Shown in pieces: positions 51,283 through 58,895 of a stretch of DNA of 64,000 bases. The stretch covers positions 124,001 to 188,000 of the forward strand of contig JAWKHH010000001.1 of NCBI GenBank assembly GCA_041394945.1, written 5' to 3'. Every line of letters begins with the position of its first letter. Position 1 is the first letter of the stretch. The position numbers and the translations under genes are program-made. This DNA is from Bryobacteraceae bacterium (GTDB lineage: Bacteria > Acidobacteriota > Terriglobia > Bryobacterales > Bryobacteraceae). Below the pieces are notes generated by a model. It was not told where the DNA came from, made no database searches, and saw nothing but the letters and a program-made list of their open reading frames with translations.

Positions 51283-52047
51283 TTACTCTCCCTGAAACGT
51301 GAAATCGGCGGTCGACGCGCCGCCTGCCGCCACCGTCACCTTCTGTATCTGCGCCGGATACCTCTCCTGCCACGCTTCCAGCGTGTACTCGCCCGGCGGC
51401 AGATTCTTCAACTCGAACGTGCCGCTGTCCCCGGTTACTGCGTAATATGGATGGTCCAACACCACGAAATACGCCCGCATCCAAGCATGCACGTTGCACT
51501 TCACCGGAAACGGCCCCTCGACCTGGGAGAACTGCCGCTCCACCGGATCCGCCCCGGAAGGCTGCCCCTGGTTCCACTCCCGGTTCACCCGCGGCATCGG
51601 GTGCACGTTGTGGGTCACAGGATCGCTATTGGTCACCTTCAGCGGCTGGTTCACCTGAATCCCGAGCACACGCGGTGCGAACATGCAGCCACGCTGATCG
51701 AACGTCAGCGGCATTTCTACCGGCGCGAACTTCTTCCCTTCCAGCCCGCTCTTCACGTACACCAGCACATTGCGCAGCGTGCCGTCCTCATTCACCGTTA
51801 CGCTCGGGTCCATCGGCTCATTGCCGGACCGGGCCTTCAGGCAGTCTTCCTCATCCTCCATCCGGATCTTCTTGAGCACCGGCTTCTTTCCAGTGAAGGT
51901 CACCTTCCCGGCGATCGAACCTGCCGTCGCCGGATCCACTTGGAAGTACTCCACGGCGGCTTCGTCGGTCTTCTTCTCGGAGGCGCCGCCGCACCCGGCG
52001 AGCAGCGCTGCGGCGGTCAGCAAAGCGTACTCTTTCACGTTACTCAC
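51283..52047 (-). CDS. Lipoprotein with cupredoxin-like and regulatory beta-sandwich features
   Basis: This is a 254-residue lipoprotein with lipobox LAGC (cysteine at residue 19). The central part contains NSDPVTHNVHPMP and GPFPVKCNVHAWMRAY: two histidines and a cysteine arranged as in cupredoxin/plastocyanin copper sites. The C-terminal part is a carboxypeptidase-regulatory-like strand set (GDSGTFELKNLPPGEYTLEAW). It therefore looks like a copper-binding or metal-sensing surface protein; metal binding is inferred. The start is GTG 52047 (overlapping the stop of the peroxidase by 8 bases) or GTG 52038. It sits between a di-heme peroxidase and an esterase gene, all on one strand. Confidence 0.75.
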   Translation of the reverse strand: MSNVKEYALLTAAALLAGCGGASEKKTDEAAVEYFQVDPATAGSIAGKVTFTGKKPVLKKIRMEDEEDCLKARSGNEPMDPSVTVNEDGTLRNVLVYVKSGLEGKKFAPVEMPLTFDQRGCMFAPRVLGIQVNQPLKVTNSDPVTHNVHPMPRVNREWNQGQPSGADPVERQFSQVEGPFPVKCNVHAWMRAYFVVLDHPYYAVTGDSGTFELKNLPPGEYTLEAWQERYPAQIQKVTVAAGGASTADFTFQGE

Positions 52048-53119
52048 TCAGAGGCCCGATGTTCGCCGGAGTCTCGCCCGTCAACGATTCCATAAACGCC
52101 ACCAGGTCCGCCCGCTCCTGCTTGCTCAAATGGTCGAGCGACTTGATTTCCTTGTCCCGCCACGGGTTCGAATTCCCGCCGCCGACATAGAAATCCACAA
52201 CGTCCTTCAGCGTCTTCAGGCTGCCGTCGTGCATGTAGGGCCCGCTCTCGGCGATGTTCCGCAGCGTCGGCGTCTTGAACGCGCCTTTGTCCGCCTCGAT
52301 CTTGGTCACTTCGTAGCGCCCCAGATCCTTCAACTCGCCCTTGCTATCCACGCCCTCGCCGAGGTTGTGAAACTTGTTGTCCGTGAACAACGCATGGTCC
52401 TTCTCAATCGTGTGGCAAACCGCGCAGTTGCCCTTCTTCGGATCGCGGAACACGTCCAGCCCCCGGATCGCGGACGCGCTCATCGCTTTCTTATCCCCGC
52501 CCCACATGTATTTGTCGAAGGGCGAATTGCCCGTCAGCACGGTGCGCTCGAACGAAGCGATCGCGTAGCGGACCTTCTGGAAAGTCGCCGGCCCCGGCCC
52601 GTACGCCTTCTCGAACAACGGCTTGTACTCGGGGTTGGCGTTGACGGCCGCAATCACGCCGTCCGGGGTGTGCGCCATCTCGATCGGATTCTGCATCGGT
52701 CCGCCCGCCTGTTCCTCGAGCGACGGTGCGCGGCCATCCCAAAACTGCGTCGTCGAATACGCTGAGTTCCAAACCGTGGGCGCGTTCCGTCCGCCGCGCT
52801 GCGCCTTCACGCCGAGCGACGTCTTCTGGCCGTCGGAGAAGCCAAACTTCGGGTTGTGGCAGAACGCGCACGAAACCGTCCCGTCCACGGAGAGCTTGCC
52901 GTCGTAGTAGAGTTTCCTCCCGAGCGCGATCGTGTCCGCCGTCGGCGGATTGTCGGCCGGAAGCGGAACCGGCGGCAGGCCTAGCGGAGCCTTGATCTCC
53001 ATCACCGTGCCCACCGGCATGGCCGGCGTCTCCGGCGCTTTCACCTCGGTCTTTGGCGTACTGGCTGGCCCGCACCCGCACAGGGCAAGAGCCGTTACAA
53101 ATGTGACGAAAACTCTCAT
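52040..53119 (-). CDS. Di-heme cytochrome c peroxidase (MauG/CcpA family) lipoprotein
   Basis: The 359-residue protein has a lipobox near ALCGCGP (residue 16) and two c-type heme sites, CAFCH in SCAFCHNPKFGFSDG and CAVCH in GNCAVCHTIEKD, plus the family regions GGRNAPTVWNSAYSTTQFWDGR, QNPIEM and TPTLRNIAESGPYMHDGS. Such enzymes reduce hydrogen peroxide or, as MauG, modify proteins; substrate choice is unclear. It is surface-exposed in the periplasm and is followed by the cupredoxin-like lipoprotein, which could donate electrons. Eleven bases separate it from the MFS gene upstream. Confidence 0.92.
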   Translation of the reverse strand: MRVFVTFVTALALCGCGPASTPKTEVKAPETPAMPVGTVMEIKAPLGLPPVPLPADNPPTADTIALGRKLYYDGKLSVDGTVSCAFCHNPKFGFSDGQKTSLGVKAQRGGRNAPTVWNSAYSTTQFWDGRAPSLEEQAGGPMQNPIEMAHTPDGVIAAVNANPEYKPLFEKAYGPGPATFQKVRYAIASFERTVLTGNSPFDKYMWGGDKKAMSASAIRGLDVFRDPKKGNCAVCHTIEKDHALFTDNKFHNLGEGVDSKGELKDLGRYEVTKIEADKGAFKTPTLRNIAESGPYMHDGSLKTLKDVVDFYVGGGNSNPWRDKEIKSLDHLSKQERADLVAFMESLTGETPANIGPLSE

Positions 53120-53130
53120 AGGCCTCTATT

Positions 53131-54459
53131 TTACTCGTTGAGCTTGTTGGGGTCCGGTTCCGGCAAATGGTAGCTGCAAAGAAACCCCACCAGGTACACG
53201 AATCCACCAACCAGCGCCGCCGCCGACGCCAGCTTCCCCGCCGGTCCTGCCCCAGGCATCACATTGCTCAACTGTGCCGCTACCGCCGCGAATGACGTCC
53301 CCACCATGCGCCCTCCGATATTGGCGGCGAAGCTTTCGCCCGTCCCCCGCAGGTGCGTCGGGTAGACCAGCGGCAGGTAGTTGCCCCAGAAACTGAACTG
53401 CGCCACCGTGCACAGGCCCACAAGGAAGATGCCCCACTTCAGCAGCTCCAGGTTCGACGTGGCCGGGAACAGGAACACCAACGGCAGCAGGATCAGGCCC
53501 GGAATCTGAAACACCCGCAGGAGTTGCCGCCGGGAGAGTATCCGCACCGCCAGAAACGCCAGCAGCGCCCGCCCAACCAATCCCCCGATCTCCTGGTGGA
53601 ACTGAACGCTGCTCACCGTCTTCTCCACAATCGGACGCGCCGCGCCGGCCAGTTCCGGCAGCCCCGGCACAATCCGCGGCAGTTGCTGGATCGCTCCAAA
53701 CGCCGCGCCGTACGAACACGCGAACATGATCGCCGTCACGATCGTCGTCTTGCGGTACTCCGGCGCGAAGATCGCTCCAATTGACGGCCGCTGCAGCGTG
53801 CCCTTCTCCTTCTTCTCCTGCCACGCCGGAGACTCCGGCAGGAAAGGCCGGATCACCATCAGCGGAATCGCCGGAATCAAGCCCGAAATCAACGTGTATC
53901 GCCACGGTTCATGCACGCCGTGGATCGCCGGTAGCGAATTTGCGAACTGCACCGAGAAGTAGTAGGCGCCCGTCACCAGCAGTCCGCCGATCGAGGAAAA
54001 CGCCTGCGTCCACCCGAGCACGCTCTCGCGCTGCTCCCGGTCCGGGAACAACTCCGCCAGCCACGCCACCGCAGCCACAAACTCCACGCAGACGCCGACG
54101 AACGTCGTCACGCGGAAGAACAGCAGCATTTCCGGCGATGTCGCGTAGCCCGCGCAGATCGCCGAAACGGCGTAGAGAAGGATCGAGTACACCAGCACCC
54201 GCCGCCGGCCGAAAAGATCGGTGAGATACCCGCCCACCAGCCCGAAAAACCCGCCCGCCAGAGCCGGCACGTAGAACAGCAGCGAAACCCAGTTGTTGAA
54301 CTCCGGAGTGCCCGGCTTGATCTGCGCCATCTCCATCAACGCCGGACGCACGATCAGCGGCAGCACCAGAATCTCATAAATGTCGAATGCGAAACCAATC
54401 GCCGCAACGAAGCAAATCAGCCATTGCGTTGTCGTCAACTGCGGACGCGAAGAAGACAT
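53131..54459 (-). CDS. MFS transporter, sugar-porter-like
   Basis: ATG 54459 opens a 442-residue carrier with about 12 membrane helices; upstream in-frame sequence is open but not protein-like. Sequence around LPLIVRPALMEMAQ, YLTDLFGRRRVLVYS (the MFS loop 2-3 motif), and WGNYLPLVYPTHLRGTGESF, with a second-half copy of the loop motif, assigns it to the sugar/metabolite porter part of the MFS. Substrate is not known. It starts 61 bases away from the divergent DUF1549 gene and is followed by the peroxidase, the cupredoxin-like lipoprotein and the esterase, all in the same direction. Confidence 0.85.
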   Translation of the reverse strand: MSSSRPQLTTTQWLICFVAAIGFAFDIYEILVLPLIVRPALMEMAQIKPGTPEFNNWVSLLFYVPALAGGFFGLVGGYLTDLFGRRRVLVYSILLYAVSAICAGYATSPEMLLFFRVTTFVGVCVEFVAAVAWLAELFPDREQRESVLGWTQAFSSIGGLLVTGAYYFSVQFANSLPAIHGVHEPWRYTLISGLIPAIPLMVIRPFLPESPAWQEKKEKGTLQRPSIGAIFAPEYRKTTIVTAIMFACSYGAAFGAIQQLPRIVPGLPELAGAARPIVEKTVSSVQFHQEIGGLVGRALLAFLAVRILSRRQLLRVFQIPGLILLPLVFLFPATSNLELLKWGIFLVGLCTVAQFSFWGNYLPLVYPTHLRGTGESFAANIGGRMVGTSFAAVAAQLSNVMPGAGPAGKLASAAALVGGFVYLVGFLCSYHLPEPDPNKLNE

Positions 54460-54508
54460 AGGTTCCGAGTGTATCGCACCAGCGCCAACACTACTCCGGC
54501 GCGCGAAA

Positions 54509-54514
54509 TATAAT
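54509..54514 (+). promoter_or_regulatory. Consensus -10 TATAAT, six bases before GTG 54521
   Basis: A perfect TATAAT ends six bases before the GTG of the DUF1549 gene and is followed by TGTCTCC with no Shine-Dalgarno. A transcript would start at the GTG itself. No -35 hexamer is recognisable at 16-18 bases. Confidence 0.5.
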
Positions 54515-54520
54515 GTCTCC

Positions 54521-56698
54521 GTGCCGCGCCACGTGCTGCTCGTCACCATCGCCGCCGTGTTGCTCCGCGCGCAACCCACCGCGCCGCCCGCCATCCTCGT
54601 CTCCACTTGCGCCGCCTGCCACAACGCCGCCACGCAGATGTCCGGACTCGACCTTTCGAGCCGTGAAGCCGTCCTCAAGGGCGGTTCGCGCGGACCCGCC
54701 ATTGTCCCCGGCAGGCCCGAAGCGAGCCTTCTCTACCAGGCCGTCACCCGAACCGGTGATGTCAAGATGCCGCCCGGCCGGCAACGGCTCGGCGCCGCCG
54801 ATGTGGCCGCCGTCAAGGAATGGATCGCCGCCGGAGCGCCTTGGGCCGCCGCCGCCAAGCCCACTGAAGCGGAATGGTGGTCATTCCGTAAACCCGTGAA
54901 AGTCACCCCGCCGCGCCGCGCCGTCAACCCCATCGACGCTTTCCTGCAACCGCCCCGGCCCGAAGCCCCGCGCGCCACTCTGATTCGACGCCTTTCCTAC
55001 GACCTGCTCGGCCTCCCGCCCAACCCGGACGAAATCGACGCCTTCGTCAACGATCCCGACCCCGGCGCCTACGCCAGACTCGTCGACCGGCTGCTCGAAT
55101 CGCCCCGCTACGGCGAGCGCTGGGGACGCTACTGGCTCGACGTGGTCCGCTACGCAGACACCGGAGGCTACGAAACCGACCACTACTTCGCCAACGCCTG
55201 GCGCTATCGCGACTACGTCATCCGCTCGTTCAATTCCGGCAAACCGTACGACACTTTCGTCAAGGAGCAAATCGCCGCCGACGAAATCTGGCCCGACAAC
55301 TTCGATCTTGACGGCAGCTACGTCCTGCCCAGGTCGAAAGAAGAGAACCTCGAACGCCGTCTCGGCACTGCGCTGTTCACGCTCGGCGCCTTCCCCGTCG
55401 AGTTCTCTTTCTTCGGAGACCAGTTCCGCGCCGAATGGCAGGCCGAATGCGTCGACACAACGGGCTCGGCCTTCCTCGGTCTCTCGCTGAATTGCGCCCG
55501 CTGTCACGATCACAAGTTCGACCCCATCTCCCAGCGCGACTACTATCGCCTCTCGGCCGTGTTCGCCGGCTCCGAAGATCGCGAAATCCCCGTCACCAGC
55601 CAGATGCGCATCTTCGAGTACACGCGGTTTGAGACCCGCCGCGTCATCCTCGACCAGCTCCGCGAACAATACCGGAAATTGCCGCCTGGCGACCGGGACG
55701 CTCGCGAGACCCTGCTCCGCAAGATCGGCGACGCCTACGTCAAAGCGCCCGAGATGTACGACAAGGCCAACCTGCTCGTCCACACCGCCCCCGTGCCCGA
55801 CACCTTCGTTCTTTCCGGCGGCGACTGGCAGCGAAAAGGCGACAAGGTCTCGCCCGGCTTCCCGGCGGCGCTCGGCCCCGCCCCGGCCATCGACGAACCC
55901 GCTGGCGATCCGTGGTTCATCCCCCGCCGCCGCAAGGCCCTCGCCGAATGGATCGCCTCACCGGAGAACCCGCTCACCGCGCGGGTATTCGTAAACCGCG
56001 TCTGGCAGGGGCACTTCGGAGAAGGCATCGTCGCCACGCCGAACGACTTCGGCCGCCAGGGCGAAAAGCCGGCCCAACCCCAACTGCTCGATTGGCTCGC
56101 TGCGGACTTCATGGAGAACGGCTGGCGCGTCAAACGCCTGCACCGTCAGATCCTGAACTCGGACTACTACAAGGCCGCCCGCACGCCGCGCCGTCTCGAT
56201 GCCGACGCGCTCCGCGACGCCATCCTCGCCACCGCCGGCGCACTCAACACCAAGATGTTCGGACCCGCCATCGCCGTCAAACTCAGCGAGGACGAACGCG
56301 ACGGCATGCGCGACATGTCCCAGTGGCCCGTCCACCCGGATCCCCGCGAACACGATCGCCGCGGCGTCTACCTCTTCGTCAAGCGTTCTTTCCGTCTCCC
56401 GATGATGGAAACCTTCGACGCGCCGGACCCCTCCCAAAGTTGCGCCCGCCGCGAAGTGTCCACTGTCGCGCAGCAGGCCCTCACGCTCATGAACAGCGAG
56501 TGGATGATGGAGCAGGCGAACCGCTTCGCCGCGCGCGCCGTCGGCCCGGACCCCATCGGCGCCGCCTGGCGCATCGCACTTGGCCGGCCCCCAAAACCGC
56601 TCGAACGAACCAAAGCCAGGCAACTGCTCGACGCACACGATTTGCCGCGCTTGTGCCTGGTGATATTGAATATGAGTGAGTTCGTCTATGTCGACTGA
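54521..56698 (+). CDS. PSCyt1-DUF1549-DUF1553 secreted protein
   Basis: The gene is read from GTG 54521 (725 residues); longer upstream frames would run against the promoter. Order: signal peptide; PSCyt1 domain with one c-type heme motif CAACH (residues 30-34) and VKMPPGRQRLG; DUF1549 starting TLIRRLSYDLLGLPPNPDEID; a middle region with FLGLSLNCARCHDHKFDPIS, whose CARCH would be another heme site; and DUF1553 with NPLTARVFVNRVWQGHFGEG and LDWLAADFMENGWRVKRLHR. This family always appears with a DUF1501 partner, as here. It is typical of Planctomycetes, Verrucomicrobia and Acidobacteria, probably for glycan or sulfated-compound handling in the periplasm. Confidence 0.92.
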   Translation: MPRHVLLVTIAAVLLRAQPTAPPAILVSTCAACHNAATQMSGLDLSSREAVLKGGSRGPAIVPGRPEASLLYQAVTRTGDVKMPPGRQRLGAADVAAVKEWIAAGAPWAAAAKPTEAEWWSFRKPVKVTPPRRAVNPIDAFLQPPRPEAPRATLIRRLSYDLLGLPPNPDEIDAFVNDPDPGAYARLVDRLLESPRYGERWGRYWLDVVRYADTGGYETDHYFANAWRYRDYVIRSFNSGKPYDTFVKEQIAADEIWPDNFDLDGSYVLPRSKEENLERRLGTALFTLGAFPVEFSFFGDQFRAEWQAECVDTTGSAFLGLSLNCARCHDHKFDPISQRDYYRLSAVFAGSEDREIPVTSQMRIFEYTRFETRRVILDQLREQYRKLPPGDRDARETLLRKIGDAYVKAPEMYDKANLLVHTAPVPDTFVLSGGDWQRKGDKVSPGFPAALGPAPAIDEPAGDPWFIPRRRKALAEWIASPENPLTARVFVNRVWQGHFGEGIVATPNDFGRQGEKPAQPQLLDWLAADFMENGWRVKRLHRQILNSDYYKAARTPRRLDADALRDAILATAGALNTKMFGPAIAVKLSEDERDGMRDMSQWPVHPDPREHDRRGVYLFVKRSFRLPMMETFDAPDPSQSCARREVSTVAQQALTLMNSEWMMEQANRFAARAVGPDPIGAAWRIALGRPPKPLERTKARQLLDAHDLPRLCLVILNMSEFVYVD

Positions 56699-58103
56699 TC
56701 TCGCCGCCTTCTCGCGCCGCCAGTTTTTCCGTTCCGCGCTCGGCTTCCCCGCCCTCGCCGCGGCTGCCGTCACCAACCCGCTCGCCCCACGCAAACCCCA
56801 TTTCCCGGGCCCCGCGAAGAACGTCATTTTCCTTTTCATGCACGGCGGCCCTTCCCACCTCGAAACCTTCGATCCCAAGCCCGAGTTGAACCGCCTCCAC
56901 GGCAAACCCGTGCCCGCCAGCTTCGGCCGCGTCCAACTGCAGTTCTCGAAGTTCGAAGAGCAGCCGATCATCGGATGCCGTCGTACCTTTGCTCGTCATG
57001 GCCAAGCCGGCATCGAAGTCTCGGACCTCTTTCCCCATACGGCCAAACACGCCGACAAGCTCGCCATCGTACGTTCCATGTATCACGACGGCTTCACGCA
57101 CACCGCCGCGCTCAATTTCCTCAACAATGGCTGGCCCAGGCTGGGACGCCCGAGCCTCGGCTCCTGGGTCGTCTACGGTCTCGGCAGCGAAGGCGAAAGT
57201 CTCCCCGCATTCGTCGTCCTGCTCGAAGGCGGTATCAAGTGCGGACCGCCCGCCTACAGCAGCGGATTCCTCCCCGCCGTCTACCAGGGCGCCACGCTGC
57301 GCAACGGCCCCGCGCCGATCCTGAATCTACGCCCTCCCCCGGGCATGACGCCGCCACAGCAGCGCGACCTGCTCGACGGCCTCCGCTGGTTCAACGAACG
57401 CCACGCCGCCGAACACCCGGAGGTCTCCGCCCTCGAAGCACGCATCGCCTCCTACGAACTCGCGTTCCGCATGCAAGCCGCCGCGCCGGAACTGGCCGAC
57501 CTCTCCCGGGAGTCCGAAGCCACGCGCCGGCTCTACGGGCTCCACCAGGAAGCCACCGCGGATTTCGGCGGCCGATGCCTCATGGCCCGCCGGCTGGTCG
57601 AGCGCGGCGTGCGGTTCGTTCAGGTGTGGTCCGGCTCAACCACCGGCGGCGGCGATTGGGACGGTCACAAGCATTGCGACGAAAATCATCGCAAGATGGC
57701 CGCAAAGACCGATCAGCCAATCGCCGCTCTGCTCGCCGACCTCGCCACGCGAGGCCTGCTCGATTCCACGCTCGTCATCTGGGGCGGCGAATTCGGCCGT
57801 ACCCCCACCTCCGACGGCGGTCTCAACGGCGGCGGCGATCCCGAAGGCCGCGATCACAACCCCTACGGCTTCAGCATTTGGATGGCCGGCGGCGGCGTGG
57901 ATGGCGGACGCGTCATCGGCCGAACCGACGAAATCGGCCTGAGGGCGATCGACGATCGCGTCCACGTTCACGACCTCCACGCCACCATCCTTGCCCTCCT
58001 CGGCCTCGATCACACCAGGCTCACCTACCCCTTCCAGGGCCGTGATTTCCGCCTCACCGACGTCCATGGTGACACCGCATTGCTTGGCAAATTACGGGCT
58101 TAA
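56688..58103 (+). CDS. DUF1501 family Tat-exported protein, partner of DUF1549
   Basis: ATG 56688 (alternative GTG 56676) overlaps the stop of the DUF1549 gene, indicating coupled synthesis. The 471-residue protein begins with a Tat signal (FSRRQFFRSALGFPALAA) and has the DUF1501 (sulfatase/alkaline-phosphatase-like fold) signatures NVIFLFMHGGPSHLETFDPKP, SMYHDGFTHTAALNFLNNGW, RGVRFVQVWSGS and VIWGGEFGRTPTSDGG with conserved aspartates and histidines for a metal site; GRDHNPYGFSIWMAGGGVDGG closes the pattern. The function is not established; the paired DUF1549 protein implies a common periplasmic process. Confidence 0.92.
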   Translation: MSTDLAAFSRRQFFRSALGFPALAAAAVTNPLAPRKPHFPGPAKNVIFLFMHGGPSHLETFDPKPELNRLHGKPVPASFGRVQLQFSKFEEQPIIGCRRTFARHGQAGIEVSDLFPHTAKHADKLAIVRSMYHDGFTHTAALNFLNNGWPRLGRPSLGSWVVYGLGSEGESLPAFVVLLEGGIKCGPPAYSSGFLPAVYQGATLRNGPAPILNLRPPPGMTPPQQRDLLDGLRWFNERHAAEHPEVSALEARIASYELAFRMQAAAPELADLSRESEATRRLYGLHQEATADFGGRCLMARRLVERGVRFVQVWSGSTTGGGDWDGHKHCDENHRKMAAKTDQPIAALLADLATRGLLDSTLVIWGGEFGRTPTSDGGLNGGGDPEGRDHNPYGFSIWMAGGGVDGGRVIGRTDEIGLRAIDDRVHVHDLHATILALLGLDHTRLTYPFQGRDFRLTDVHGDTALLGKLRA

Positions 58104-58128
58104 GTCCAGATTATTTTATCCGTAATAT

Positions 58129-58134
58129 ATAATC
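58129..58134 (+). promoter_or_regulatory. Candidate -10 TATAAT for the gene at 58178
   Basis: TATAAT lies 44 bases before ATG 58178 in an AT-rich stretch after the DUF1501 stop, and the leader contains GAGGAGA at a normal ribosome-binding distance. No good -35 is visible. This is a conventional leadered promoter, unlike the leaderless candidates. Confidence 0.45.
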
Positions 58135-58177
58135 GATTCGCGCGCCGGAGAGATGCGCGAGCGAGGAGAGAACCGCG

Positions 58178-58867
58178 ATGGACACCGCATCCATTCTGCT
58201 GGAGTACGGATACGACGACGAGACGCCGGCCTGGAAAATTGCTCACAATGCCGGCGATTTTTTCAACCTGAAGCCAGACAAAGCGTTGAAACAACTCATG
58301 AAGGCGTTTCACGATTATGGCCGCTCGCACTGGAGATGGGCGCCTGTCCCGTCCCCGGAGGCTGGCGACGGAGGGATCCTCTTCGGCATCACGCCGAAAG
58401 CCGACGCCGCCGCCTTTCGCCAGGCCCTCAAACGGCTCGCCGAAATCTTCGGCATCGGAGGCATCAAGGAGACCGCGATCGAGCACAAGTTCCTCAGCGT
58501 CCCCAGATCCCCGTCGATCGACGGCGCATGGCATGGGAACGTCCGCTCCAGCCACGCCGGCTTCGCCGACCTCCAATGCTTCCACTTCGCGAGCCACTCC
58601 TGGCTCACCCTCGAAGACGAGCATTACGACCCCTGCCACAACCGTGTCTTCAAGACCCGCAACCAGGCTGTCTGGACCCGTCTTCTCCCGCCCGAAGACC
58701 GCGTCCTCCAGGAAGCCAACGTCCCCGCCAGCCAGCTCTACCGCCTGGCCCGGCCTCTCGCCTCGGCGGACTACCTGATCCGCACCGCCGGCAAGAGCAA
58801 GAACGAATGGACGAATTGGCAGTTGGCCGCCCGCCAGGAGCTCAAAAATCTCCGCAGACTCGGCTGA
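58178..58867 (+). CDS. Hypothetical protein, 229 residues
   Basis: I do not recognise this family. The protein is soluble, starts with a good ribosome binding site (GAGGAGA), and has a two-part look: a helical first half with KIAHNAGDFFNLKPDKALKQ and an alpha/beta second half containing SSHAGFADLQCFHFASHSWL, then DEHYDPCHNRVF. The His-Trp and DEHYDP pattern is reminiscent of papain/transglutaminase-type folds, but the Cys is too close to the His to be sure. No signal peptide or membrane helix. The flanking genes (DUF1501, GT-C proteins) give no clear functional link. Confidence 0.7.
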   Translation: MDTASILLEYGYDDETPAWKIAHNAGDFFNLKPDKALKQLMKAFHDYGRSHWRWAPVPSPEAGDGGILFGITPKADAAAFRQALKRLAEIFGIGGIKETAIEHKFLSVPRSPSIDGAWHGNVRSSHAGFADLQCFHFASHSWLTLEDEHYDPCHNRVFKTRNQAVWTRLLPPEDRVLQEANVPASQLYRLARPLASADYLIRTAGKSKNEWTNWQLAARQELKNLRRLG

Positions 58868-58895
58868 TCCCGCTACGCTATACTCGCTGGATCAA

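Noticed and set aside
54380..54520. Upstream ATG start of the DUF1549 gene at 54380
   Set aside because: The extra 47 residues are not protein-like, overlap the divergent MFS start, and lie before the TATAAT; GTG 54521 starts a normal signal peptide.
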